A stretch of 64,000 nucleotides of DNA from Lachnospiraceae bacterium (lineage in GTDB: Bacteria > Bacillota > Clostridia > Lachnospirales > Lachnospiraceae): positions 101,658-165,657 of the forward strand of contig QXWW01000007.1 of the NCBI GenBank assembly GCA_009911185.1. Direction: 5' to 3'. Position 1 is the stretch's first letter; every line of letters begins with the position of its first letter. The notes beneath the pieces are model-generated. The model saw only the letters and a program-made list of their open reading frames with translations. It was not told where the DNA came from and did no database searches. Of the stretch, positions 26,273 through 34,223 are shown one piece after another. A program made the position numbers and the translations under genes.

Positions 26273-28128
26273 AGTCGGTCATTTTTTGCGGACAGTTCAA
26301 TACATGCCTGTCTGTTTCGCTCCCTGCTCCTGCGTTTGCTCTCGTTTGATTTCTCCCTCTGTATCTTCTTGGCACAAGCAGGACAATACTTCGATATGCC
26401 AGAGCGGGGAACATATTCAACACCGCACACCGTACAATTCTTAGGCTTTAACGCTGTCCACCGCTTTGTGGGCGTGATATGTAATTCACCGACAAAGCCG
26501 ATGAATTTATAATAAATCTTGATTTCCTGTCTTACTGTCCCGTCTGCAAGTTTCTCACGTTCCGAAACAAGTATCTTGTCTATGAGTGCGTTTATGATGG
26601 TTGCGTCCAGTTCCTTAATTCCTTGATAGTTGCGGATTAGGGAGAGGAAATCACGGACACCCTGCGACTTCTCATAGCTGTCGCCTAGCGTTTCCGTTAC
26701 CTCTTTCAGCCTTGCTACAATTTCAAGCTGTTCTTTCTGGTATTTCCCCGACATCATCTCAAAATTCCGCTCCGTAATACGCTCCATCACCTTATCTTCA
26801 TAAAGGGAAGAAAACAGCCTGTCCAGTTCCGCAAGGCGTTTGTTCAGCTTTCTCTGCTCCTTTTCCAGTGCCTTTGCCCTGCTATGGTCTGTTTCCGTGA
26901 GCCGCTTTTCAATCGCCCTCACCGCCTTTTCATCATTGACCGCCATATCCGCAAATCGGTTGATGTCGGTGAGGACAGCGTTGAACAAGTCCCTCGCTTC
27001 AATGCTGTGTGCGGTACACATGATATTACCGTATCTGCCATAATTATTGCAGGAATATTGTACGCAGTCGATGATGTCGGGGCGTTTCCTCCTGTTGGCA
27101 CTCATAGCCCGCATGGCATAACCGCAGTCCGCACACTTAATAACGCCTGCAAAGATGTTCTCAAAGCCGCCCTTGTTTTCTGGTAATCTGCGGCTTGTAA
27201 TAAGCTGCTGTACGGTATCAAATTCCTCCTGCGTGACTATCCCCTCATGGGTGTCTGGTATCACTTCCCATTCTTCGGGCAGCTTAGAGGGGCGTTTCTT
27301 GCTTTTCATGTTGGCGGCAATCCGCTTGTAGCCTGCAAGGTTTCCCGCATATATCGGGCTTCTTAAAATGCCCCTTACGCTGTTCTCGCTCCAAATATAA
27401 CGGTTTTCCTCGTTACCCTCAAAGTACCGCTCATAGCCTGTTGCCCCTTGCTCCACTGCATAAGCGGCAGGGCGTAGGATATGCTGTTTGTTGATGTGCT
27501 TGCGGATTTTGGCGATTCCGTTGCCCGCTAATGCAAGGTCGAATATCTCCCTTACCACATGGGCAACCTTGTCATCTATCAGCAGGTGATTATGGTCGGC
27601 GGGGTCTTTGACATATCCGTATGGTGCTGTCGTCCCCATGAATTTCCCCTGCTGAAACCTCGCTCGGTACGCCGATTTTATCTTGACCGACACATCGGCA
27701 GAGTACATTTCGTTTAGGATGTTGCGGAAAGGCGTGATGTCCATCGCTGATTTATTGAGCGTGTCCACGCCGTCATTGACCGCTATATACCTCACGTTAT
27801 GCTCTGGAAAAAACACTTCCAGATACAGTCCGCAGTCAAGATAGTTCCTCCCCAGACGTGATAAATCTTTCGTAATCACGCAGTTTATCAGACCGTTTTC
27901 AATGTCCTTAATCATGTTCTGGAAACTTGGTCTTTGGAAATTCGTACCAGAGTAACCATCGTCCACATACGTTTTTGCTAAGTGCCATCCCTGCTTTTTC
28001 ACATAATCCGTGAGGATGGATTTCTGTGTCGCAATGCTCGCACTCTCGTTATCCGTGCCATCGTCCTTTGACAAGCGGCAGTACATGCCGACTTCATAAA
28101 TCTTGTTCTCCGTTCTTATTCCTGCCAT
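26197..28128 (-). CDS. Large serine recombinase of the IME (TnpX/TndX type)
   Basis: A 643-residue integrase/excisionase. The resolvase domain carries the nucleophile Ser20 (MYCRLSKDDG) and DLSRLGRNY; a recombinase domain (TTAPYGYVKD) and a zinc ribbon (CADCGYAMR ... YSCNNYG) follow, then a long coiled coil. There is an extra C-terminal Cys cluster (CTVCGVEYV ... YCPACAKK) and a basic tail. GGAGG lies nine bases before the start. The last 24 or so codons (IWSRGAVGRSVRATRTRKY and on) are ICE DNA read out of frame across the attachment core; in the circular IME the reading would instead end NDRLM-stop. The enzyme is otherwise intact, so the IME is probably still mobile. Confidence 0.95.
   Translation of the reverse strand: MAGIRTENKIYEVGMYCRLSKDDGTDNESASIATQKSILTDYVKKQGWHLAKTYVDDGYSGTNFQRPSFQNMIKDIENGLINCVITKDLSRLGRNYLDCGLYLEVFFPEHNVRYIAVNDGVDTLNKSAMDITPFRNILNEMYSADVSVKIKSAYRARFQQGKFMGTTAPYGYVKDPADHNHLLIDDKVAHVVREIFDLALAGNGIAKIRKHINKQHILRPAAYAVEQGATGYERYFEGNEENRYIWSENSVRGILRSPIYAGNLAGYKRIAANMKSKKRPSKLPEEWEVIPDTHEGIVTQEEFDTVQQLITSRRLPENKGGFENIFAGVIKCADCGYAMRAMSANRRKRPDIIDCVQYSCNNYGRYGNIMCTAHSIEARDLFNAVLTDINRFADMAVNDEKAVRAIEKRLTETDHSRAKALEKEQRKLNKRLAELDRLFSSLYEDKVMERITERNFEMMSGKYQKEQLEIVARLKEVTETLGDSYEKSQGVRDFLSLIRNYQGIKELDATIINALIDKILVSEREKLADGTVRQEIKIYYKFIGFVGELHITPTKRWTALKPKNCTVCGVEYVPRSGISKYCPACAKKIQREKSNESKRRSRERNRQACIELSAKNDRLIWSRGAVGRSVRATRTRKYILCGM
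26270..26300. other. IME attachment junction beside the recombinase gene
   Basis: ATC (26270-26272) is the apparent crossover core. The inverted repeat arm TTTTTTGCGGACAGTTCAA begins about ten bases inside the IME. The ICE helicase continues to the left with motif VI. Confidence 0.85.
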
Positions 28129-28182
28129 ACTGTAAAACCTCCGTATCTGTCCTATCTGTTTTCATGTCCCATTGCGTACATT

Positions 28183-28374
28183 CTAAGCGGATATCCCCTC
28201 ATTGTCGAAGGTGTCACCCTCGGCAATCTTCTTCCGAATATCCTCGGAGATAATCGGGATAAATGCTTCTGTGACTGTCTGTGTGCCGACATATTCACGG
28301 CTGATTATCATCTGCACTGGTGCTTTCGGCACGACACGCTTTCTCTTTTTATCTGTTTTCTTATCCTCACCCAT
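28183..28374 (-). CDS. Small basic IME protein, unknown function
   Basis: A 63-residue protein starting MGEDKKTDKKRKRVVPKAPV, with a charged N-terminus and a C-terminal segment (YVGTQTVTEAFIPIISEDIR). GGAAGATTTAAGT stands before ATG 28374; a longer reading to 28434 lacks support. It lies between the YdbC-like gene and the recombinase on the same strand, a place where excision or regulatory helpers are often encoded, but there is no recognisable HTH. I do not know its function. Confidence 0.6.
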   Translation of the reverse strand: MGEDKKTDKKRKRVVPKAPVQMIISREYVGTQTVTEAFIPIISEDIRKKIAEGDTFDNEGISA

Positions 28375-28444
28375 ACTTAAATCTTCCTTTCCAGACAGGG
28401 CAGGAGAACGTCTGGAAACGCCCCGTCCTGTCAATCAGATACCA

Positions 28445-28729
28445 TCAATCCCCGCTGTTTACTTCCTTCTGTAATGCTTTAAGGAGTGCCGCCGCTTCAT
28501 CAGCGTTCAACGTGATACCCTTTCCGCACTTCTCACGGTTCGGTGAAAAACTGCGGATGTCATATTTCGGCTCTCTCCCGTTCCATGAGATAAGATTGAT
28601 TTCCTTTGTGTATCCGCTGTCACTCGCAGACAATACGGCGATTTCCTTTACAATCTCATATTGGATTTCTTTCATTCCCTGCCCCTTTTCTGTCTTGGCT
28701 TTCTGGTTTTTATCCGTCCAGAGTTTCAT
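28445..28729 (-). CDS. YdbC/PC4-like single-stranded DNA-binding protein
   Basis: A 94-residue protein whose core (IVKEIAVLSASDSGYTKEIN, then LISWNGREPKYDIRSFSPN) matches the YdbC/PC4 fold that binds single-stranded DNA. An internal ATG at 28675 (residue 19, preceded by AAGGGG) may be the true start, as YdbC proteins usually begin there. It sits between ParB and the recombinase in the IME operon. A role in coating DNA during replication or mobilization is plausible but inferred. Confidence 0.82.
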   Translation of the reverse strand: MKLWTDKNQKAKTEKGQGMKEIQYEIVKEIAVLSASDSGYTKEINLISWNGREPKYDIRSFSPNREKCGKGITLNADEAAALLKALQKEVNSGD

Positions 28730-28752
28730 ATTTACTTTCCGAAAAGAGAAGA

Positions 28753-29607
28753 TTAGCGGCTGTCCCTGCCCCGTTTCCTCTGCAACTCACGCTCCAAAAG
28801 TTTGATGATGGTTTCCTCCATCTGTTTCGGCGTTGTGTTCTTCGGAAAATACTTTTTCAGCTTGCTTGTGTTGATTTTCAATGTTTCTTTCTGGTTTCCC
28901 TTTTCCTCGGTCATAATCGCAAATATCGTATCCATGTCAAGCTGCCCGCTCTGGCTTAACTGTTTCATCCGCTGTGCCTGTGAGAGTGAGGGCGTTGCTT
29001 CTTCGCTCTCCATCGTGGCAAAGAGGTTTTCCTGCTCGTCTTTCTTCAAAAAGGACAGCTCCACCGCAGGAGTGAGGGCGATTTTCCCCTCGTCCACCAT
29101 CTGCAAAATCGGCGGTATCAATTCCGTCAAGCGGATAAATCTTTGTACGGTCATCCTGCCCACGCCGAAGCCCTGTGCCACTTTGTCGTCCGTCCGCAAC
29201 TTCGTCACAACTTGTGACGAGGTTAAATCCGTGCGGAAACCCTGCCGCTTCATGGCTTCGGATTTCATCTTGTAGGCAAACGCCCGCTCGCTCGGCAGGA
29301 TATTTTCACGCTGTAAATTGCTGTCTACAAGGGTAATGATGGCTCGGTCACGGTCTAAGGGCAGGACAAACGCAGGCACGGTATTTATCCCTGCAAGCTC
29401 AGAAGCACGGACACGCCGCTGTCCTGCAATCACTTCATAGCCGTTCCCGTCCTCTTTCGGGCGTGTGATTATCGGCGTGACAATGCCAAATTCCTTGATG
29501 CTTTCCGCTAACTCTGACAACGTTTCATCCTCTGCCACATGAAACGGATTGTCGGGAAACGGGTACAAGTCTTTGGTCTTTAACACCTTAAAATCCTGTT
29601 TCTTCAT
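28753..29607 (-). CDS. ParB/Spo0J-like protein of the IME (no ParA partner)
   Basis: A 284-residue protein with a ParB N-terminal nuclease-like fold (GYEVIAGQRRVRASELAG), the box DSNLQRENILPSERAFAYK, an HTH region (VGRMTVQRFIRLTELI) and a C-terminal dimer region. It is clearly homologous over its whole length to the ICE ParB at 52024-52959. No ParA ATPase is encoded in the IME, so it may act as a regulator, or use the ICE ParA. It follows MobV directly. Confidence 0.9.
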   Translation of the reverse strand: MKKQDFKVLKTKDLYPFPDNPFHVAEDETLSELAESIKEFGIVTPIITRPKEDGNGYEVIAGQRRVRASELAGINTVPAFVLPLDRDRAIITLVDSNLQRENILPSERAFAYKMKSEAMKRQGFRTDLTSSQVVTKLRTDDKVAQGFGVGRMTVQRFIRLTELIPPILQMVDEGKIALTPAVELSFLKKDEQENLFATMESEEATPSLSQAQRMKQLSQSGQLDMDTIFAIMTEEKGNQKETLKINTSKLKKYFPKNTTPKQMEETIIKLLERELQRKRGRDSR

Positions 29608-29615
29608 TCACATAT

Positions 29616-30581
29616 CTACCTTTCTTTCACTCTGCTTTTATGGTTTTTCTGCAATTCTTCCAACACTTCTGGCGGTATTTTTGACAGCAGCCGCCCCATC
29701 TGCTCGTTGGTTCTCTGCAACTCAAATATCTTCTGATTCGCTTTCTGCACCTTTAGTTCCTGCTCATACTTTTCATCACGCATACGCCCCGCATAGTCTG
29801 ATTCCTGTCCGATTTGCTCCTTTAGGCTGTCGATATAGGCACTCTGCTTACTGATTTCCTTTGAGAATTTCTCCACGTCTGGGAGCCATGCCGCAATCAG
29901 TTCCAGTGCCTTGTCACGCTTCTTCCCTGCATTAAAGGCGTTGATGTCGGACAGGGCAGACACGATTTCCTCATACTGTTTATCAAGCCTGCCGCCCAAC
30001 TTATAGAGCCATGTGGGGACGTGTTTCCGTTTCGTTTCCATTGAGGACTGACCCCGTTCAAGCTGATTCCACCGTGAGGACATCCGCTTATGGTAGGCAG
30101 TCTGCCACTCGGATAATGATTTCTGGTTGCCTAAAATAGACTTTGCTGACAGCTTGTTGTCTGGCGTAATCGGCACAAAACAGAGGTGCATATGCGGCGT
30201 TCTCTCGTCCATGTGGACAACAGCGGAGAGGATATTTTTCTCCCCGACACGTTCCGAAATGAAATCCAGAGCCATCGTAAAATACGCTTTCTGTTCCTCT
30301 GGCGGCAGGCTGTTCATAAATTCTGGTGAAGCCGTGATAAGCGTTTCCACCATCATCACGCTGTCTTTCCTCGTCCTGCACCCCGCTTCGGCTACCATGC
30401 GGTTAATCTCTTTCTTGTAGGTGTAACGTGGCGGTTTTACAAGGTGGTAGTTATTTTTCGAGCGTTCCATATCTATATCTGGATTGCTTTTATAGGCTTC
30501 TTTCTTCCGCTCATTGTGGCGTTCGCAAGCCGCAACGCCGCCCGCTTTGCGTTTCTGGAAACGCAGGATTGCATAGGGCAT
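29616..30581 (-). CDS. MobV-type relaxase (Pre/Mob family) of the IME
   Basis: A 321-residue relaxase that should nick the IME oriT and allow its transfer through a channel supplied by a conjugative element. The diagnostic motif HMDERTPHMHL is near residues 120-131, preceded by a Pre/Mob N-terminus (HNERKKEAYKSNPDIDMERS). The protein is shorter than plasmid MobM/Pre proteins (about 400-500 residues) but ends in a coiled coil, as they do. A MobV-type nic sequence stands 220 bases upstream at 30781-30813. It is unrelated to the MOBP relaxase of the host ICE. Confidence 0.93.
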   Translation of the reverse strand: MPYAILRFQKRKAGGVAACERHNERKKEAYKSNPDIDMERSKNNYHLVKPPRYTYKKEINRMVAEAGCRTRKDSVMMVETLITASPEFMNSLPPEEQKAYFTMALDFISERVGEKNILSAVVHMDERTPHMHLCFVPITPDNKLSAKSILGNQKSLSEWQTAYHKRMSSRWNQLERGQSSMETKRKHVPTWLYKLGGRLDKQYEEIVSALSDINAFNAGKKRDKALELIAAWLPDVEKFSKEISKQSAYIDSLKEQIGQESDYAGRMRDEKYEQELKVQKANQKIFELQRTNEQMGRLLSKIPPEVLEELQKNHKSRVKER

Positions 30582-30621
30582 AATCCATCATCTTCCTTTC
30601 TTCGGCGAGTAACTGCCCTTT

Positions 30622-30667
30622 GGGTGACAGCGGTGACGGCGGTGACAGCAGTTTTGGGATACCCCCT
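30622..30667. repeat. Iteron-bearing inverted repeat, left arm
   Basis: A 46-base block made of GGTGACAGC-like units (GGTGACAGC, GGTGACGGC, GGTGACAGC overlapping) followed by AGTTTTGGGATACCCCCT. It recurs in inverted orientation at 31038-31083 with one or so mismatch. Further GTCACC units follow at 30672-30686. Confidence 0.85.
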
Positions 30668-30780
30668 TATTGCCGTCACCGTCACCCCGATATTCTTTTA
30701 TCCGAAGCCGCAAGGCGCAGGATAGCAGGGCGACAGCCCTGCTTTAAGGGAGTCCAGAGGGAACGTCTGGCACACGACTT

Positions 30781-30813
30781 TGCAGGGCAAAGTGTAGTGT
30801 GTTACACCCTGCA
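30781..30813 (+). other. MobV-type oriT with predicted nick 30801/30802
   Basis: TGCAGGG (30781-30787) pairs with CCCTGCA (30807-30813), and TGTA (30793-30796) with TACA (30803-30806), leaving a GTGTGT loop. The loop region reads GTGTAGTGTGTTACAC, closely matching the MOBV nic core of pMV158-type plasmids (TAGTGTG^TTA), which places the nick after G30801. It lies between the relaxase and the RepA-like gene. Confidence 0.85.
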
Positions 30814-30957
30814 AACGCAGTCGGAAAAATCGGAGAGATTTTTCTGACCGCAGGGGTGGTTTTACACGCCCGAAAAGGGCGGGTGAATCCCACGCCTGCA
30901 TTTTGCGTTTGCGGGGTGTTCTCCCGCAGGGATGACATCGGCGGGGTATCCTAAAAT

Positions 30958-30986
30958 CACTGTCACCGCCGTCACCGCTGTCACCC
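30958..30986. repeat. Third iteron cluster
   Basis: CACTGTCACCGCCGTCACC followed by GCTGTCACCC repeats the unit of the inverted pair, in the orientation of the 31038-31083 arm. Three clusters in 460 bases frame the oriT. Confidence 0.75.
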
Positions 30987-31016
30987 GCAGGGCAGAACCG
31001 CCAACTTTACATGGCT

Positions 31017-32048
31017 TTAAGCGTCAATGACAGTAACAGGGGGTATCCCAAAACTGCTGTCACCACCGTCACCGCTGTCACCCGCCCTCCTTGCAAGGGC
31101 AATCTGCCTGCCGTCTTTCCTGCGGCTGTACTGGTAGCAGATACGGTTCTCGCTTAAAAATGTGGTGCGGTATTCATTCAGCCATTTCGTAATCACTGTG
31201 GGTATGGTTTCCGTTTCCCCCATAGCGGCTAACAGTTCCGTTGCCGTGCCTGCCCATTCTTCCTTATCCCTCATAAAATCCACCAACCGAAAAAGGACGT
31301 CTGGTATCGTTTCTTTCGCAAGCTGCTCCTGTGTTTTTCTCTCCACAAGTTCCCAACTGCAATCACGGAAACGCAGCGTGTATTCCTGATAAGGCGTGTC
31401 CCTGCCCGTCACATACAGCTTGGCGGTGTCGGATGCCCGTTTCTCCTTTTCCAACACAAAGGTAGCGTCTGCACTCCCCGTTAAGCCTGTCGTCCCAGAC
31501 ACCTTGTTGAACACGTCGCTGTCATTCTGCTTTCGGATGTGGTGTACGACAATGACCGCCAGAGAGTGCCTGTCGGCAAAATCTTTGATTAGGGAGATGT
31601 CCCCATAGTCGCTTGCGTAGGCATTGTCTTTGGATGCGGTTCGGACTTTCTGCAAGGTATCAATCACAATGAGCCTGCTGTCTGGATGGTCTTTCAGATA
31701 ATCTTCCAACTGCACGATAAGACCGTCTGACAGCTTGCAGCTTGCCACGGCAAAATGAAGCCGCCCGCTTGCTTCATCCGTCAAGCGGAATAATCTGTCC
31801 TGTATGCGGCAGAACGTGTCCTCAAGGCAGAGGTAAAGCACATCGCCCTCCATTGTCGGCATGTTCCATAAAGGGATTCCCTGCGACACGCATAGGCATA
31901 GCTTCAGCATGAGCCAGCTCTTGCCTATCTTCTGTGAGCCGCAGAACAGCGACAAGCCTGTCGGGATAAGACTGTCCACCACAAAGGACGGCTTCTCAAG
32001 CGGCTCATAAAGGAGCGTTTCGGCGTTGACTGTCTGTAACTTCTGCAT
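31017..32048 (-). CDS. RepA-like AAA ATPase/helicase of the IME
   Basis: A 343-residue RecA-fold ATPase of the plasmid RepA-helicase type. Walker A is GSQKIGKSW (residues 37-45) and Walker B SRLIVIDTLQ (about 125-134), with the conserved VVHHIRKQ stretch downstream. The C-terminal 90 residues look like a winged helix (TELLAAMGETETIPTVITKW). The gene ends in iteron sequence. Together with the iterons and the YdbC-like protein it suggests that the excised circle can replicate, at least during transfer. Confidence 0.85.
   Translation of the reverse strand: MQKLQTVNAETLLYEPLEKPSFVVDSLIPTGLSLFCGSQKIGKSWLMLKLCLCVSQGIPLWNMPTMEGDVLYLCLEDTFCRIQDRLFRLTDEASGRLHFAVASCKLSDGLIVQLEDYLKDHPDSRLIVIDTLQKVRTASKDNAYASDYGDISLIKDFADRHSLAVIVVHHIRKQNDSDVFNKVSGTTGLTGSADATFVLEKEKRASDTAKLYVTGRDTPYQEYTLRFRDCSWELVERKTQEQLAKETIPDVLFRLVDFMRDKEEWAGTATELLAAMGETETIPTVITKWLNEYRTTFLSENRICYQYSRRKDGRQIALARRAGDSGDGGDSSFGIPPVTVIDA
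31038..31083. repeat. Iteron-bearing inverted repeat, right arm (inside the RepA-like gene)
   Basis: The inverted partner of 30622-30667. It lies inside the 3' end of the RepA-like gene and encodes its tail GDSGDGGDSSFGIPP, so the repeat is read both as DNA and as protein. Confidence 0.85.
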
Positions 32049-32088
32049 GGCTTTCCTCCTTTCGGGCAGTTATCTTGTTGTTGCACAT
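32005..32088 (-). CDS. Possible 27-codon leader ORF overlapping the RepA-like gene
   Basis: The ORF reads MCNNKITARKEESHAEVTDS and ends shortly after, overlapping the first 44 bases of the RepA-like gene in another frame. AAGGAGGT lies nine bases before its ATG, stronger context than chance, so it may be translated and couple or dampen RepA synthesis. There is no homology evidence. Confidence 0.35.
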   Translation of the reverse strand: MCNNKITARKEESHAEVTDSQRRNAPL

Positions 32089-32198
32089 AAGCGTTGACCT
32101 CCTTAAAAATAGATTTACTCCCATGAAAAAAATGAGAGTATGTAATGCCGCCAATCCCGTACAAATAAAAAACGGATTTCTTTTTCGGGCGGTGTCGG

Positions 32199-32672
32199 TC
32201 ACGGTTGGAGATACTTTTTCATTTCCGCCTTTACTTTCTCCTTTGCAATCGCAACAGATTTCTGTATTGCCGAAGCGGTGCAATGCTCCATCGCAGCGAT
32301 TTGATAAAAATTAAATTCGTACTCGTAGTAGAGCAGGAAACGCCGCCTTTGTATCTCTGGCAGTCTGTCAACCGCTTTACAAAGCAGTTCCGCCCGTTCT
32401 GCTTCAATCATTTGTTCCTCAATGCTCTTAGGCAGCTTTAACGCCCGCCTGTTCAGCGTTTCGTCCCATACTTCCGAAAACTCCCTGTGCCGCTCGTCCC
32501 ATTGGAGAAGATTCCTGTTCCTGCGTTCCATTTGCCGAAACTCCATAAAGAACTGTTCCGACACTTCCAACTCGTGGGATTTGCCCTGCCCGTCCTTAAA
32601 GCTGATAAAATACCTTGTGCTGCTTTCCGTAGATTCCTCCCGAAGCGTGTATGCCTTAACTCTGTATGTCAT
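32199..32672 (-). CDS. Sigma-70-like regulator 1 (region 4 HTH)
   Basis: A 157-residue protein. The C-terminal part (LLCKAVDRLPEIQRRRFLLY, then EFNFYQIAAMEHCTASAIQK) is a sigma region 4-type HTH; the N-terminal half is charged and lacks an obvious region 2. The start at 32672 follows AGGAGGTAAGCAGG. It is the third of three sigma-like genes that precede RepA, as in many clostridial mobile elements where such proteins control excision and transfer genes. Whether it acts as a true sigma factor is not shown. Confidence 0.8.
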   Translation of the reverse strand: MTYRVKAYTLREESTESSTRYFISFKDGQGKSHELEVSEQFFMEFRQMERRNRNLLQWDERHREFSEVWDETLNRRALKLPKSIEEQMIEAERAELLCKAVDRLPEIQRRRFLLYYEYEFNFYQIAAMEHCTASAIQKSVAIAKEKVKAEMKKYLQP

Positions 32673-32748
32673 CCTGCTTACCTCCTGCAAAAAATGAGTG
32701 AGGGGATTTCCATCCCTCACCCAGTAGCCCGCAGGACGGCAGGCTGTT

Positions 32749-33180
32749 TTAGACGCTATAAAATTTTCGTAGCTTCTTCCGCAGATGGTCTAACCTTGCG
32801 TAAATAGCACCAGTCGTCAAATGCACGAGCGGGGCAATTTCTTTTGTGGAATACCCCTGCATTTTCAGCAGGACGATTTTCAAGGTACGTCCGTCCACCG
32901 TGACTAATACTTGATAAAGATTTTCGCTCTCAATCTCGTCCAGTAACTCCGCAACCGTACCCACCTCCGTCTGCCGCTCCCTGTCTGCCATGTCCTCAAG
33001 GTATTCCGCAACGTCATTCGTCCATCGGTAAAACCGCCTGTTGGAATTGAAGTCTGCCCTGTCCGCAATGCGTATCTGCTCAATGGTCGCTTCATCAACG
33101 CCGCACTCACGCAGCAGCTTTTCCTCCGCTTCTTTCCAGATACGCCATTTCCTGTCCTCCCGTCCGTGGTTATATGCCAT
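32749..33180 (-). CDS. Sigma-70-like regulator 2 (region 4 HTH)
   Basis: A 143-residue protein starting MAYNHGREDRKWRIWKEAEE. The C-terminus (IVLLKMQGYSTKEIAPLVHL, then TTGAIYARLDHLRKKLRKFY) is a sigma region 4-like HTH. The start at 33180 follows TTGGAGGAAAAGAAGC; an upstream reading to 33234 is not supported. It lies between two other sigma-like genes of the IME. Confidence 0.8.
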   Translation of the reverse strand: MAYNHGREDRKWRIWKEAEEKLLRECGVDEATIEQIRIADRADFNSNRRFYRWTNDVAEYLEDMADRERQTEVGTVAELLDEIESENLYQVLVTVDGRTLKIVLLKMQGYSTKEIAPLVHLTTGAIYARLDHLRKKLRKFYSV

Positions 33181-33275
33181 GCTTCTTTTCCTCCAATCAG
33201 AATTGATTGAGAGGGCAGAGAAAAACCCCCTCATTTTCCCAAAGGAAAAAACAAGGGGGCTGAACGCCTTAAATT

Positions 33276-33788
33276 TTAATTTTCTATTATCTTTCTTAGT
33301 TTTCTTAGGATTCTGGCTTTGCGTTTGTTCACAACGCTCTGGGTTATGCCGAACCTCGCCCCGACTTCACGCTCAGAAAGTCCGTCAAAAAAGATTGCCT
33401 GTATCAATTCCTGTTCACTATCCGACAGCAAAGGCAGGGCGGCTTTCAGCCTGTCCACCATAACCGCATTGACAACGGTTTCCGCAATGTCCGCCGCTTC
33501 ATCAGCGATAAAGTCTAAAGGCTTCCCCTCGCTGTCCGTAAATCCATCCAGAGAAAGCAGGCTGTTCTTCGTATCTAATTTTTTCAGATAACGCCACCGT
33601 TCCTTATCTCGGTAGAAGTCCGTGTATTGCTCCCTCACGACTTCAAGCAGACAGCCTTGAACGGGAATAAACAGCTTGTCCATGTAGGTCTGGTCGGATT
33701 CCCTGCGGCGGCAGAAATCCATGTAGGACAGTTCCACATATCTGCCGCTTTCTTTGATAAATACCTTTCTTGGTGCATATTTCACCAT
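33276..33788 (-). CDS. Sigma-70-like regulator 3 (region 4 HTH)
   Basis: A 170-residue protein (MVKYAPRKVFIKESGRYVEL) with a C-terminal sigma region 4 HTH (LSDSEQELIQAIFFDGLSER, then EVGARFGITQSVVNKRKARI). The start at 33788 follows GGGAGGTATTT. It is the first gene after the boundary region 33905-34200, whose terminator and promoter probably control it. The equivalent regulator of the host ICE should lie beyond the left edge of the window, after copy A of that region. Confidence 0.82.
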   Translation of the reverse strand: MVKYAPRKVFIKESGRYVELSYMDFCRRRESDQTYMDKLFIPVQGCLLEVVREQYTDFYRDKERWRYLKKLDTKNSLLSLDGFTDSEGKPLDFIADEAADIAETVVNAVMVDRLKAALPLLSDSEQELIQAIFFDGLSEREVGARFGITQSVVNKRKARILRKLRKIIEN

Positions 33789-33904
33789 AAATACCTCCCA
33801 TCTGAATTTTTGAAATGTAAAAAATCCAGATGGAGAGGCGGAGAACGACACCGCATATCAGAAACAGCCCTACGGCACTTTCCAACAAAAATCGACAAAA
33901 GAAA

Positions 33905-33934
33905 AACCGCAAAGGCTCTGTGACCTTTACGGTT
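33905..33934 (-). terminator. Terminator or attenuator before sigma-like regulator 3
   Basis: AACCGTAAAGG pairs with CCTTTGCGGTT on the minus strand and is followed by TTTCTTTTG. It lies between the promoter at 33953-33982 and the gene, so it could attenuate the regulatory operon. Confidence 0.65.
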
Positions 33935-33952
33935 ATAGGAAATAGTAATTCT

Positions 33953-33982
33953 ATTGTATGGAGATTGTACTTCTACTTTCAA
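33953..33982 (-). promoter_or_regulatory. Promoter of the IME regulatory operon
   Basis: On the minus strand TTGAAA (33977-33982) and TACAAT (33953-33958) are 18 bases apart. The spacer begins GTAGAAGT, which is also conserved in copy A at the left edge of the window. Confidence 0.6.
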
Positions 33983-34106
33983 GGCAGGAAGTACCGCTGC
34001 ACTGGCAGAAATTTTTTTAACTGGTTTCCTGCCGTTCTCTGATATGCTATGTATTGATAAATTTTGCTTCGTATGAGCAGATAGATAACTGCCCGAAAAA
34101 AGGACA

Positions 34107-34145
34107 TAAAAAAATCCCTCCAAATTTAAAAACAAATTCAGAGGG
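34107..34145 (-). terminator. Terminator in boundary region copy B
   Basis: CCCTCTGAATTT pairs with AAATTTGGAGGG and is followed by ATTTTTTT on the minus strand. It resembles the terminators at 174-210 and 61950-61990. Confidence 0.8.
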
Positions 34146-34223
34146 TAATTTAGGGTATAACAAAATAACCCACCCGAATATCGTTTTTTTTATTTGGTGA
34201 GTTTGTTCTTTCAAATACGAAAC

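Larger units (their letters stand above)
33905..34200. repeat. Element boundary region, copy B
   Basis: It matches 1-290 in order and orientation. On the minus strand it contains a terminator for the tet(O)/KTR side (34107-34145), a GGCAGGAA/TTCCTGCC inverted pair near 33983-34034, a promoter (33953-33982) and a second hairpin (33905-33934) before sigma-like regulator 3. It separates cargo from the regulatory operon. Confidence 0.75.

Noticed and set aside
30473..30685. 70-codon minus-strand ORF over the first iteron block
   Set aside because: Its Ala/Thr/Val repeats are the translated iterons and it overlaps the MobV start in another frame.
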